DNA from: Paralvinella palmiformis
Lineage: Eukaryota; Annelida; Polychaeta; Terebellida; Alvinellidae
Length of the DNA stretch: 64,000 bases
Assembly (NCBI GenBank): GCA_025642065.1
Contig: JAODUP010000677.1
Coordinates: forward strand, 62,001-126,000
Direction of reading: 5' to 3'
Part shown: positions 1-10,296 of the stretch, one piece after another
Layout of the letters: each line of letters opens with the position of its first letter
Numbering within the stretch: the first letter of the stretch is position 1
Notes under the pieces: model-generated
What the model saw: the letters and a program-made list of their open reading frames with translations, nothing else
The model's database searches: none
Told to the model about the DNA's origin: nothing
Made by a program: the position numbers and the translations under genes

Positions 1-237
1 CCTTTGTCTCATCGATAATTCAGATAAGGTAAGATATTCCTAATACTATTTCGTGTTACATTTAGTAGGTATGGCTGTGATATTATTAGCTCACCTTAAC
101 TTGGACATACACCAGTCAATTAACTTCCGATTTGTTTGGTTTACGTTCACTAATAAAACATTTTATTATAATATACTTTCTTTATACTAATTAACTTGCT
201 CCGTAACACACCTGGAGTGAGTGGATAAGTGAGTCGT

Positions 238-292
238 AAGTCAGTCAGTCAGTCGGTCGGTCGGGCAGCCAGCCAGCCAGTCACCCAGTTAG
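238..292. repeat. Degenerate (CAGT)n / (CGGT)n tetranucleotide repeat
   Basis: Successive AGTC, GGTC and AGCC units drift gradually into one another, a typical decaying tetranucleotide microsatellite. Confidence 0.75.
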
Positions 293-492
293 TCAGTCAA
301 CGTAATTCTGTTAACTATATTCTGACTCAATTTACGCTGACTCAGATACCACGCCTTGCTGTATATAAAACCAGCTGGCTCCGAGTCAAATTAGTCAAAG
401 TGAAAATATATTATTATCAAACCAGATTTTCCTTTCTTAGACTGACTGAAGGGGAAAGTGTGCTTACATGTTTGTACAGCTGATTATATCAT

Positions 493-551
493 TGCGCACG
501 CGCGTTCACGTGTGTGCGTGTGTGTGTGTGCGCGCGCGCGCGTGTGTGTGT
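493..551. repeat. (CG)n/(TG)n alternating tract
   Basis: Blocks of GTGT and CGCG alternate over about 58 bases with strict purine-pyrimidine alternation, the classic Z-DNA-prone composition. It directly abuts the SINE tail at 552. Confidence 0.7.
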
Positions 552-748
552 GATGACGATGATGATAATTGGTGTTTACGGCCATGGCCTTTTGTGCACA
601 TGGTAGACTAAATGGGCCGAGCGACCTCCAAAGGTAACGAAGCGAATTCAAAGATGAAACAACCTTCAGATATGCCCAAGCCGAGATTCGAACAAGGGTG
701 GTAGTGATTTGTGGCCCAACGCGCTACCGCTAGATCACGGAGGCGCCC
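552..748 (-). mobile_element. tRNA-derived SINE (full-length copy)
   Basis: Read on the minus strand, the element starts with GGCGCCTCCGTGATCTAG, has an A-box-like TAGCGGTAGCG and a B-box-like GTTCGAATC, then a unique body (GGCCCATTTAGTCTACCATG, then GGCCGTAA) and ends in an (ATC)n-type tail. The same sequence recurs at 5974 (+), 20585 (-), 24025 (-), 26122 (-) and 43062 (-), which establishes a family from within the window alone. The box order and microsatellite tail fit a Pol III-transcribed SINE mobilised by a LINE. The family name is not known to me. Confidence 0.88.
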
Positions 749-754
749 GTGTGC

Positions 755-786
755 GTGTGTGCGTGCGTGCGTGTGTGTGCGTGTGT
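755..786. repeat. (GT/GC)n microsatellite
   Basis: Imperfect GTGTGC/GTGCGT tract immediately beside the SINE head. Confidence 0.7.
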
Positions 787-794
787 CAGGATTG

Positions 795-935
795 GGGCGA
801 TTACAGGACTAAGATAATCGATTACGATTATGGTTACTTGAGAATATTACGATTACAGTCATTCTGAATGTAACCGATTACGATTACATAGTAATGTAAT
901 CACGATTACAATCGTGAATACAATGTATATCACCT
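795..935. repeat. GATTAC-rich degenerate repeat
   Basis: CGATTACGATTA-like words recur in both orientations (GATTAC and GTAATC) about every 6-20 bases, with inverted pairings such as TAATCGATTACGATTA. It looks like an old tandem or foldback repeat. The words resemble K50 homeodomain (Otx/Gsc/Bcd) sites, but repeat origin is the simpler reading. Confidence 0.5.
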
Positions 936-2010
936 AAACACGAATGTGATTCTTCACCAGTATTCACTCAATTACACGTATAATGCCGATAATTAAACCA
1001 CCGAATGTCCGGTTACGCAGGAACCAGTGGTGATTGATTGTCTTGACAACGAGATCACAGCTGGACCGATTTAAGATGTAGATAAACTTCCAGTTAAAGT
1101 ACTAATATTCCATTTAAATACATTATCGTAGATGTAAACAGAATTGGAAATGTATGAATATTTGGGAAATATATATTTAGTAATAAAATACATTATGTGT
1201 GACATGACTATAGTCAAATAAGATCTATATAATATATAGGATAATTAGAATACATTCAAACCTCCAACTCCGACCACCTCTGTTACTTGACCAGCTCCTT
1301 AAATGTACCACTTTTTCCTAGCCTTAAATTATTGCTATGCTTTAACATTGTACGTTTCTCCTATAACTGTATCACCTCCCAACTCCATATTTCGACCTTT
1401 GATCTCTGCCCACGTTTGTCATCCCGTATGTTGACCGGGGGGGGGATGGTGTAGCCTTGTTTTTATATTCACTATCGCATACGTTAATTTATCGTTTGCA
1501 GCTGTAGTTAAAAACGCCGATGTCACAAAGAAGCCACATGCACGATTGCTGGCTGCGTGACGAACTTCGGCTTAACCTTACGAAAACAACACGAGTTAAT
1601 CTGAAATGCCTGTTTATATCACTTAATAAGAGCGTCAACATCTGAAGCAGTGTTTCAACACATTTTCCTTTCGTGTTCATAGAACCAATAAACTGACAAA
1701 TCATCATGTGTATAAATATGACAGCAGTTCGTCCGTGCCCAATAGGCGACAGCCAGGGCTCTCTACCCAAATTTCAAGAAGACAATGAGTAAATCAGTTC
1801 TATTGTTATCTTTTGCTTTCTCTCTGTGTATATGTGTGTGTGTGTGTGTTTGTGTGTGTCTACCTGTGTGTGTGTGTGTGTGTATGCGTGTGAATAGAAC
1901 GCACACACTCCATCTGTCACCCAGGCTATATTGCCTTCTACGTTAGTTAATCAATACAAGTATTTTCGTTACTCTTTTAAACACCTTTTAACACAATCAG
2001 TTTCATTCAA
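936..2010. other. Intergenic region upstream of the ankyrin gene
   Basis: No coding region is recognised. A minus-strand open frame at 1489-1770 has no recognisable domain. Two short (GT)n runs occur at about 1829-1893 and a poly-G run at about 1437. A candidate splice acceptor (TTTCATTCAACAG, ending 2013) lies 104 bases before the ankyrin ATG and could close a 5'UTR intron. Confidence 0.5.
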
Positions 2011-2117
2011 CAGGTGATATAATCAGAATCCATTTCCTCTTGTGACTCACTTCACGGCCACTAGCCAGTGAATCAGCAAACACTTTATTTCTGAGATCAG
2101 CGCTTTCCCTCAAAACA

Positions 2118-2760
2118 ATGTCGCATCAGCCGGAAGCCGGTTTCACCAACGATACAGATATGGTGCGCATGCGCAGCGGAAGTACACGCTCCAGCGATGC
2201 CGACAGAGAGCGCCACCCGTCTTTAGATGGAGAACAACGACCAGCTAGCGATGACGTGACCAACACCAGCCTATTGGAGTTCGCCGCGTGCCAGTTCGAC
2301 GTACGTAGATTCGATGACGTCATCGACGACATCAGCGACGTGAACGACGCGAACGACGACGGCAGGAACGCACTGCACGAGATGCTGGAGAAGTACGTGA
2401 CCTTGGACCGGATGGAACGGGCAAAGGTGAAAGGTCAGATGTTGGTTATACTGTCGAGGTTGTGCGAGCGTGGTCTCGACGTCAGCGCCCCCGTACGGAG
2501 CGCAAAGGGCCCGACGTCACCAAACTTCCGGTACGCCGCCCTTCACGTGGTCGCCAAATGCATCGACTGCGGCGACGTCATACGGACGCTGATCGCTTCC
2601 GGTGCGAATGTCAACATGGCCGAGGGTCACGGAAGGTCGGCCCTTCATTTGGCCGTCGAAGGCGCATTGCTAAACAACGTGAAGGCGTTACTTGATGGAG
2701 GTGCTGACGTCAGCATAAAAGACGAGTACGGTCATACTGCTCTACATTACGCTGTTAAAG
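2118..2760 (+). CDS. Ankyrin gene exon 1 (coding)
   Basis: 214 codons plus one base, from the ATG to a donor GCTGTTAAAG|GTGAGA, phase 1. It is markedly richer in GC and CpG than the surrounding DNA, with codon-like periodicity and five recognisable ankyrin units. Reading through the donor adds only eight residues before a stop, which supports splicing here. Confidence 0.88.
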
Positions 2761-4283
2761 GTGAGAAGGTCATGTTTTACGGATAATAAGAGAAATAATA
2801 ATTGTGAGTAGGTGAGTAGGTGAGTGAGTTTGTGGTGTTTTGTTCAGTTTCGAGGTTGGTCAGAACATAATACACAAGAACCAATGACAACCAATAAACA
2901 TAGGCATGGTGTCGAACCCATAACGTAGTGGTAGTAGTAGAAGTAGTAGTGGTAGTAGTTGTAATGGTGGTGGTAGTAGTGGTAGTAGTAGTAGTATTAG
3001 TAGAGTAATTCTTACTTATATTATTAACGTTGTTATTATTGTTGTATATAAACAAGTTAGCTAGGCTGACTGCCAACCTGACAATTAGACTGGTAGACAG
3101 CTGGTAGACAGCTGTTAGGGGTGCGATTAAGCCTACGACCATCAATATATACGTTATGATAACGCTATTCCAGGTCGACACAAACCATTAGAGTTAATCA
3201 TAACGCTCATTCAGCATGGCGCAGACATTAATGACAAAGATAACTCGAACAGGACAACCTTGCACGCGGCTGCTAAATACAGTAATGTCAAGGTCATGAG
3301 ATATCTCCTTGCTCATGGCGGTCACGTGAACAAAATTGGACGACTGTGGTCTATCCCCGGTGCACTATGCCGCTTTACACGACAGCTCGGGTAAGTAATC
3401 ATAACTGTCTTTATTTTTGTGTGAAATTTATACCCAACAATTAATTACCTACCAGATTGCGCGTAATAATAATAATAATTATTATTATCATATTATTATT
3501 ATTATTGCAAAATGGATAATTATATTATTGATTATTCTGTTATATACCACTTTAATGTCACTGCGCAGTAATGAAAATGATAATAATAATAATAATAACA
3601 ATAATTCATGGTATTTCTCACTCAATGTTTTAATAAATCATGCTATATTTGACCCCCATAACACCTTTTCAGCACCGTTGTATTCGTGTGTGCATGCATA
3701 CATGTGGATATGTGCTTGATAGTTTGTAACGTTTGTAATAAAACGTAATATTATAAATAATCTTGTTAAATACAAGTGTTTAATGTCCAGTTCGATTATC
3801 GTTTAATCTGTAGCTAGTTTAAATTGTAGTGTGATTTATTAAAATAATCATTATAAATTATCAGTTGATATTCCCTAAAAGCGCCCAAGGTGCTCCTTAA
3901 GTGAACTGGTTATCTTCATTTTTCCAGGCGAAATACTTAAAGAACTGCTCAAGTACACTTCGGACGTCAACAAACAAAGCACTGTTTCCATGGAGACGCC
4001 GCTACATACGGCGGTCCGCCATCACATGACGGAGAACGTCATCACGTTGTGCGAATCGGGTAACGCTGACGTGAACATCGGCGACATTTTCGGCGACAGT
4101 CCACTGCACAAAGCTGTCAAATTGGAAGATTGGCATCTTTGGTTGGCATTACTCCGCAGCGGGGGTGACCCGTACAGAGAGAACAGCCAAGGAGTGACGC
4201 CTATCTCATTGCTGACTAGAGAAAGTAACAATCTTAAATCTCTGGTGATCCAATACCGAGTACAAAGGATGGACGAGGTATGA
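2118..4283 (+). CDS. Ankyrin-repeat protein gene, three exons, with a frameshift in exon 2
   Basis: Predicted spliced protein of roughly 400 residues made almost wholly of ankyrin repeats, a protein-protein interaction fold. The first ~50 residues are Ser/Asp/Arg-rich and probably disordered; no signal peptide or membrane segment is seen. Repeats are visible from about residue 51: LLEFAACQ (51-58), GRNALHEM (82-89), ALHVVAK (141-147), GRSALHLAVE (172-181), GHTALHYAVK (205-214) in exon 1; TTLHAAAK and, in a shifted frame, GLSPVHYAAL in exon 2; TPLHTAV, SPLHKAV and TPISLL in exon 3. The start at 2118 is preceded by AACA (A at -3), and the open frame fills the exon. All introns are GT-AG and both first junctions are phase 1. 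One extra base near 3341 breaks exon 2; taken literally, translation stops soon after. Total exon length is 1216, and removing one base makes it divisible by three. Which ankyrin subfamily this is cannot be told; no kinase, SOCS or death domain is visible. Confidence 0.85.
2761..3173 (+). other. Ankyrin gene intron 1
   Basis: GTGAGA donor and TATTCCAG acceptor. It is filled with AT-rich sequence, a GAGT run near 2800 and a (GTA/GTG)n trinucleotide array. A minus-strand open frame at 2777-3181 is only the Thr-rich translation of that array. Confidence 0.8.
2924..3006. repeat. (GTA/GTG)n trinucleotide repeat in intron 1
   Basis: About 27 imperfect GTA, GTG and GAA units in uninterrupted three-base register. 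Confidence 0.85.
3174..3390 (+). pseudogene. Ankyrin gene exon 2, frameshifted at about 3341
   Basis: Begins after CTATTCCAG and ends at CTCGG|GTAAGT. The incoming phase-1 frame reads ELIITLIQHGADIND and TTLHAAAK up to HGGHVNKIG. The canonical ankyrin beta-turn and PxH motif then continue only in another frame (DCGLSPVHYAAL). Dropping the single C at 3341 restores ankyrin spacing exactly (VN, six residues, LSPVH) and makes the exon end in phase 1, matching exon 3. Without this, a stop follows within a few codons of the exon 3 start. It could be a true disabling mutation, a polymorphism or a base-call error. Confidence 0.8.
3391..3927 (+). other. Ankyrin gene intron 2
   Basis: Strong GTAAGT donor and a TTCATTTTTCCAG acceptor with a good pyrimidine tract. 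Contents are AT-rich with (AAT/ATT)n runs at about 3466-3508 and 3580-3605. The open frame at 3417-3719 is repeat-derived. Confidence 0.8.
3928..4283 (+). CDS. Ankyrin gene exon 3 (terminal as read, stop at 4281-4283)
   Basis: Starts after TTTTTCCAG in phase 1 (completes a Gly codon, then EILKELLKY). Contains METPLHTAVRHH, GDSPLHKAVKLED and GVTPISLLTRES, i.e. three further ankyrin units, and ends ...RMDEV then TGA. The GAG|GTATGA at 4275-4283 is also a reasonable splice donor in phase 0, so the TGA may be intronic rather than the real stop (see exon 4). Confidence 0.85.
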
Positions 4284-4592
4284 GATAGGTCAGCGTGTGA
4301 GGAAGACATATTGGATGCATCTGATTGTGTCTCTTTGATGAGCAGAATTGTGCCAGCTCCTCGGCCAGCTGTATTTAGGAAGCGGTCGTGTCATCACATC
4401 ACACAAAATTGGCCATCGGCGTAGCTGGAGAGTATAGGTACCAGCAGTTGAGCCAGGTGTAGCGCTGTTTTCGTACATGTTGACCAATTATAGGGCATCA
4501 TTGGACATTACACATTATCTGTATTTGACCAAACTATTAACTTGTTCCGTCCAAAACGTCACCTTGCTGAAATTATAAACAGGAAACGGCAG

Positions 4593-4709
4593 ATGCGGAA
4601 CGAAAGATCTAAGACAGCGCTCGAAGTGTGTCCGTTTTACGAGATTCGGAACCATAGCTTTAAGGCGGTACACACCTGTACCATACACATCTGTACGGTA
4701 TCATCATAA
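4593..4709 (+). CDS. Possible exon 4 of the ankyrin gene
   Basis: If exon 3 splices at 4277|4278 (phase 0), an acceptor AACGGCAG|ATG at 4592 gives a phase-0 continuation reading RSKTALEVCPFYEIRNH and a stop at 4707-4709. The 'KTALEVCP..EIR' string resembles the closing unit common in ankyrin stacks (x-T-A-L-D-L-C-x-x-x-E-I-R). The acceptor's pyrimidine tract is poor, and a stronger-looking AG ten bases upstream (4581-4582) leads to an early stop, so this remains tentative. Confidence 0.42.
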   Translation: MRNERSKTALEVCPFYEIRNHSFKAVHTCTIHICTVSS

Positions 4710-4978
4710 AAATACACATTTCAAATACATCTTTCTGATACATCTATGGTGTAGGCACTTCAAGTGTATCTAGCTGTGTACATAAGTGCTGTATATCTGT
4801 CATATTATCTGTTCAATACTAAACGAATACGAGGACGAACATATGTTACATCTATGATGTGGAATAATAATGAACGATGTGTGTCAAATGTCTTTATGGA
4901 TCAATGCAGAGATAATCTCACTGAAATAGATATTTAAGGTTTATGTGTAATCGAGATTGTTACGTATAAGTATGAGAA

Positions 4979-4984
4979 AATAAA
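4979..4984 (+). terminator. Candidate polyadenylation signal AATAAA
   Basis: AATAAA lies 270 bases past the possible exon 4 stop and about 700 past the exon 3 stop, in AT-rich sequence. It is a plausible 3' end for the ankyrin transcript. Confidence 0.4.
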
Positions 4985-5973
4985 AACGGAACACGCGATA
5001 TTTATGAAACACGTTTTTATTTTCTTCAAATTCATTATCGTGGTAAGTATAGATATATGTATATTTAGATTAATATATTATTTTATTGTATTATTTGATT
5101 GTTTACCTTATGACGTTTCCATTATCTCCTATATGATGCTGACCGTTTACTGAGTCAGGTTTAGGATTCACTCATTGTATCATCCCTCATATCGTAATGC
5201 TGTCTTCAACACGGAGATGTGACAATCTGACCTTATATTGATGATAGATCATGAAGCTGTAAAATCTAACTCGTTCATTCTTATAGATTACAGCACAGAT
5301 TGTTCGTAATAGTTTGTCGTACTAATGTTAAGTTTAGTAATATTATCATTAGTAGTAGTAGTAGTAGTAGTATCATAACAGAAATATACACCCTAAACAC
5401 TAAATGCCAGAAGCCATCAGCACTCTAACACTTATAATTTATTTGTTTACTTTTCGTACCTTTACGAAAATGACTTTATACAATATAATCTATCTATCTG
5501 TGTGTGTGCATGCGTGCCTGCACGCATGTGTGTGCGAACATCTAAATATCAAAATTTGGCATAGCCTGTACAATTCGAATGAACAATGAAGATTACTGAC
5601 AAAGAAGTAGCTCACAGAGGACTTCATGACAACGTTATGACAAAGTCGTGACAACGTTATGAAGTATGGTGAAGCTACAAACTTGAAAATAGCACATCGT
5701 AACAATAAGGGATACATTTTACAAGTGAGAAGACTCAATAGTTATCAATTAGATTTATGAGTTATGGTTATGATGTTCTATTATCAGTCTCGTGAACCCC
5801 CACACTACTTCCCTAACTAATATATTCCTAAAATGCCTGGACTTTAGTTTTGATAAATACGAATGGCTTGATGTCGGTAATTAAGAGCTACCATTGAACT
5901 GGTCTATTGCTATACATGTGTTTAATGTATCTGAGTAAATGTTAGTCGTATTGTCATAATGCCATCTCGTCCA
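4985..5973. other. Intergenic, no gene seen
   Basis: AT-rich sequence with a short (TAG)n run at about 5352-5371 and a CATGCGTGC-rich patch near 5505-5530. The short direct repeat TGACAACGTTATGA occurs twice at 5627-5662. Open frames here are short and unlike any protein I know. Confidence 0.6.
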
Positions 5974-6165
5974 ATTCCTAAATATGATCTAGTTGGTAGC
6001 GCGTTGGACAACACATCACTACCATCCGAGTTCGATTCTCGGCGTGAGTGTATCTGATGGGTGTTTCATCTTTGACTTCGCTCCATTACCTTTGGCGGTC
6101 GCTCGGTCCATTTAGTCTACCATGTGCACAAACGTGGCCGTAAGCCACCAATCGTCATCATCATC
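5974..6165 (+). mobile_element. tRNA-derived SINE (+ strand copy)
   Basis: Same family as 552-748 in the opposite orientation. The tRNA-like head has TGATCTAGTTGGTAGCGCG and the B box GAGTTCGATTCTC (about 6028-6040). The body has CCATTTAGTCTACCATGTGCA and GGCCGTAAGCC, and the tail is TCGTCATCATCATC. Confidence 0.87.
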
Positions 6166-7110
6166 TGACACATGATGTGCCCAAATAGGTTAGAAGTACA
6201 TAGTTAAGACTTAAGACTGCATTAAGTAAATGTTTAACTTTGCATCATGGAATATAATAGATATAAATTATAATTGGGTCAAAATAAATCAATATAATAG
6301 GAAAATACGCATACTGTCATATTACTTACATAACAGCGATTAATAGTGATTATGATTTTAAAAAGTATTTATTTTAGTTGCAGAATTGTGCAATATCGTC
6401 ATTTATCGTAAACATCAGATTGTTCATAACATTCCAAAATGTTCCAAAATAAATTATTATTCTGACAAAACATGATACGCTTAATTGATATGCGGGTATT
6501 TTAATATACCTGACATGCAAAATAAACACATTTTAAACGAACTAAACTCAGCTGCATTAATAGGCGAGATATTTTCAATTTGTCAGCTGAACACTTTGAT
6601 GTAATTTTGAATGATCAGGTGCCAAAGATTTCCTTTTTGGAGGAAATCGACTCGCTTTCTGACAGTAATATAGTGGTATTTGAATACTGGGTGGCACCTT
6701 CAAAAATATCTTACCTTCATGAAGTTCTCAAAAAGGTTGGTTTTTAATATACTATAAGTTCCACGTGTCATACACTAGCTATATCACCAAGTGACACCGC
6801 GTGACTCCAATCCTTACCATTTAAAACAAATCATTAAAGTTATTATTATTATTATTATTATTATTAAAATCATCAATTATCACCAATACAAGAAATTGCC
6901 CCTTGTCAGCATTACTAATAATTTCAGTCTATAAAGGCTAAAGTGTGCACATTATTTCACAATATTTGAAAAATAAACGCTATGATCAGTATTTTAATCG
7001 AGTTATAAATGTTATGACATTGTCATAAGCACGATACACGTACGCATGCACGTACACACAGGCACATATAAATACACGAGGCTAAATATGAACATAAGAA
7101 AGAATAATCG
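6166..7110. other. AT-rich intergenic, no gene seen
   Basis: Very AT-rich, with an (ATT)n microsatellite at about 6840-6866. No supportable coding region. Confidence 0.6.
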
Positions 7111-7124
7111 TAGTGTTTTTTAAC

Positions 7125-7191
7125 GCACACGGGCGCACACACACGCACGCACACAAAAACGCGCGCGTGCACACGTACATACATACCTCCT

Positions 7192-7249
<58 letters not shown>

Positions 7250-7252
7250 ACA
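7125..7252. repeat. (CA)n microsatellite block
   Basis: Interrupted ACAC, ACGC and ACAA repeats becoming nearly pure (CA)n at about 7192-7252. Open frames on both strands (His/Thr-rich and Cys/Val-rich) are translations of this repeat. Confidence 0.9.
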
Positions 7253-7253
7253 T

Positions 7254-8420
7254 TGTGCGGTATTGCTACTTTGTTTTTATTTTAGTTTAATCGCTTTAAT
7301 GAGTACATACTGTGTTAGTGTACATTCTCTTTGTTATGAACAAACTGTAATGTTTGTTAACACGCTGAGGCTATATATAAGGCTTGAATTTTCACTTAGG
7401 TTAGAGAAGAACTTCGACGCCAGACCGGTCGGACGTGTATTGATACATGGTTCATATAGGTAGGATTTATTCAGTTATTCGAACCCAGAATAAAGTTGAG
7501 GTCAGCATCTGAGGTGTCGAAATGTTTTATATACAGGTTTCTTTTGGACCACAGAAAATTACTGTTGAATGTAAACTGTGGTGTCAAAATAGTTTGATAT
7601 GTATGTAGCAAGTCACCATTGAACCGCACGCACGTGTTGTTTGTTGCGAGCTGTGGTATCAAATGGTATGTTTTTACGTGCTTCCGCTTTTTGTACGTAG
7701 TCTGCATGTAGCCGCTTTCCTGTGGGCGTGACATATTTGTCGCGTACGAAAAGCGAATTAGCTGGTTCCCACAGGCTGATGAGTAGACCAGACACATGCT
7801 TAGGTATACGCACACATTTATCAATATGTGGAGGTATTGAACATTTAATATTTAGATTAATGTATGTATAGTTGTATTTAGATTTATGGAGGTAGGTTTC
7901 GAAGGATGTTTAGATATGTTGATGCTCTGTGCCTGTTGCCTCTTACTATGTACCATAACAACACACACACACACACACACTTGAGATGAGGTCAAAACGT
8001 GCAGACAACGTTTGATATTTTGTTCGTGTCCTTGACATTGTTCAAAACCTTGCCACGTATCAAACGATATCGACTCAAATAAACGAAGCGTTATCAACAA
8101 TCAACAAAACAGTCTCTTTAAATAGTTATCAAAATCCATTAATCCGATACGTGATGCCGTAAATAAACATGTTGATCGAAGAAATGGCCTCGATTTGGAC
8201 TATACAAAATTAATTAAATGTCGAGTAGAATACAAACATTAATACAAAAAGTGTGAATATTCATGCATATGTGTCCGTTTTACTAACGTCTAAAATGACA
8301 CAATCATGGAGTATCAGAAATGTATGACACATCTTCTGGGTGATTCATAGGGATAGTTTTTTAGAAGAACGAATCTCCTGAACTACCATTTAATCCTTTA
8401 CTCGTCTGTGCATCCGGTGC
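7254..8420. other. Intergenic, no gene seen
   Basis: Unique-looking sequence with a short (AC)n at about 7961-7980. Minus-strand open frames of 66-117 codons at 7471-8100 show no domain or conserved motif and overlap one another in different frames. Confidence 0.5.
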
Positions 8421-8486
8421 ATGGTAGCTACAGTTCAGCTGGTAGTGTTGGGACACAATTATCACGAGTCCTCGGGTTCGAGACAC
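8421..8486 (+). mobile_element. tRNA-like SINE head (second type)
   Basis: TTCAGCTGGTAGTG resembles an A box and CTCGGGTTCGAGAC a B box, about 40 bases apart. The sequence differs from the main SINE family in the window. No obvious tail or cloverleaf acceptor stem, so it is a SINE or tRNA relic rather than a working tRNA gene. Confidence 0.5.
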
Positions 8487-8655
8487 TTTACGTACTGATG
8501 TTAGATCTTTGGACGACGCCTTTAAATTGTCAACCTATGCGTATATATACGCATGCGTGCGCTTATATTTCCACGCACGCACGCATACACACACGCACAC
8601 ACACACAACCACACAAAATAAACTCCAGAAAACCACGTAAGAATATAAAACAAGT

Positions 8656-8682
8656 GGAGTGAGTGAGTGAGTGAGTGAGTGA
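8656..8682. repeat. (GAGT)n tetranucleotide repeat
   Basis: Six to seven GAGT units. The same tetranucleotide recurs at 14246, 43644, 45088, 61813 and, in complement, near 62990. Confidence 0.9.
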
Positions 8683-8930
8683 TACCGGTGACCAAAGGAT
8701 AATAAAACCACTCAAACACAGGTAACACAGGTAATACAGGAAGGCCCACTACCAAATGTACTACCAGAGACATATAAATAGGCATAACTCTACCTTCAAT
8801 GAGTAGACACAGACTGGGTTATCTGTCTGTCAGAAACATCTGTCTGTCAGAAACATCTGAATATTATCATGTTATTTCTTAATTAATTGTTTTAATAAGT
8901 CGATCATTCAAACTGCTGAGTAATAGTTGT

Positions 8931-8933
<3 letters not shown>

Positions 8934-8966
<33 letters not shown>

Positions 8967-8981
8967 GTGTGTGTGTGTGTG

Positions 8982-9020
<39 letters not shown>
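8934..9020. repeat. (AT)n followed by (GT)n
   Basis: About 13 AT units run directly into about 29 GT units with one break at about 8982. A minus-strand open frame across it is repeat translation. Confidence 0.95.
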
Positions 9021-9024
<4 letters not shown>

Positions 9025-9039
9025 TTTTTCAATGATAAT

Positions 9040-9215
9040 ATTGTAAAAACTGGAAAAACAAGTTGTTTTATAAAAAGTCGAATTTTAATTGGGGCAAAAT
9101 TTTTCCCCCCCCCCCAAAAAAACCTAGAAAAAAACATTGGCCCCCAAATCTCCAAAATTTTTAATTTTTGATGTTTGTTTTTTGTTTTTTTTTTTTTTGG
9201 TTTGATCTTTTGACA
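9040..9215. other. Homopolymer-rich stretch of doubtful sequence quality
   Basis: Runs of T, C, A and T follow each other (TTTTT, C x11-12, A x7, T x14) with little complexity between. Such staircase homopolymers often mark low-quality base calls or a collapsed junction. Confidence 0.45.
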
Positions 9216-9857
9216 TTTGACTCATTATATCTGGGAACGATATCCAGCGTATCAACCCTTTAGCTTCTTTTATCCAAGTAATCCGATAATCGGTTCCTCG
9301 TCACAATTTTGTCTGTTTTATAGTTCGCTTTTTGACATTTAGGTGTCGCTCTAGCAACAATTCGATTGGCTGCCCGCGGCGTTATTGACCATCGCGACGC
9401 GGAGCAGTTAACTTAAAAGCCACTTCCGGAAGAGTTCTGTTTATAATAACAATATCTGACAGATTGGCTTCGAGTCGTGGCGTCTAATTGACACCTGCCA
9501 CGAGCCTGTATCGGCTGTCATTTCAGATTGTTATTGGTAATTACGTCATGACATGAAAACAAATTAAAACAAGAACTCGGCGTGAAGTAGCTAGTTGACC
9601 TAACCGGATATTACGATACTCAGGAATGTTGACATCACTCCCCCCCCCAATTGTTTACACAGACCGAGATTATTGTTACTTGTTGACATTTCGATCTCGT
9701 TGGCTACGCCGTATAACAGGTCATGGACCTTCGTATCGTTACCTTCGATTTCCCTTCTGGGTGTCATTACTTGCCGATATCCGGGAAAATGAAGTCAAAG
9801 TGATCATTAATGCCAATCCGGAAGGATGAAGTGGGAAACGGAAAGAGCCTGGCTGGA

Positions 9858-9858
<1 letters not shown>
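9216..9858. other. Unique sequence, no gene seen
   Basis: Moderate GC with CpG-containing patches at about 9340-9450. The open frame 9626-9829 (67 codons) lacks any recognisable domain. No repeats apart from a poly-C run at about 9642. Confidence 0.5.

Positions 9859-9900
<42 letters not shown>
9859..9900. repeat. (AT)n microsatellite
   Basis: About 20 AT units. It is followed by tandem-like TCACTCATT words (9915-10045) that look like a decayed (ACTC)n repeat. Confidence 0.95.
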
Positions 9901-9902
<2 letters not shown>

Positions 9903-10245
9903 CACACTCCCTTCTTCACTCATTGACGGGCAACTTATTTAATCATTCCTTCACTTACCTCATTACTTTCTCGCACACCAATTCATTCACTCATTAATGT
10001 ATTAATTTACTCACTCACTTATTCACCCAGTTCACTCAATAGATACGTACGTGTTGGCCAAAAAGGCACAAACAGTGGACGACCTGTGCATCACATATTG
10101 AAGAATTGTCCTGATTTAATCAAACAAATTATAGTGTATATGTGTGTATAGTTTTGTGGATGTATATATAGATTTATGGATATATGTATGCATTTATGGC
10201 TGTACAGATTCGTGGACATATGTGGTTTTATAAATTTAACATAAT

Positions 10246-10261
10246 TCACACACACACACAC

Positions 10262-10296
<35 letters not shown>

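Larger units (their letters stand above)
1..551. other. Intergenic, AT-rich, no gene seen
   Basis: No open frame here resembles a protein. The stretch holds a degenerate (CAGT/CGGT)n tetranucleotide run at about 238-292, which creates a short spurious open frame, and an alternating purine-pyrimidine CG/TG tract at about 493-551 that could adopt Z-DNA. Nothing else is supported. Confidence 0.6.

Noticed and set aside
2126..2332. Minus-strand and alternate-frame ORFs over ankyrin exon 1
   Set aside because: Shadows of the CpG-rich true exon; no domain.
2777..3181. Minus-strand 134-codon Thr-rich frame
   Set aside because: It lies in intron 1 of the ankyrin gene and is mostly (GTA)n in translation.
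7777..7800. Hammerhead-ribozyme-like CTGATGAG
   Set aside because: No GAAA core or closing stems at the needed positions.
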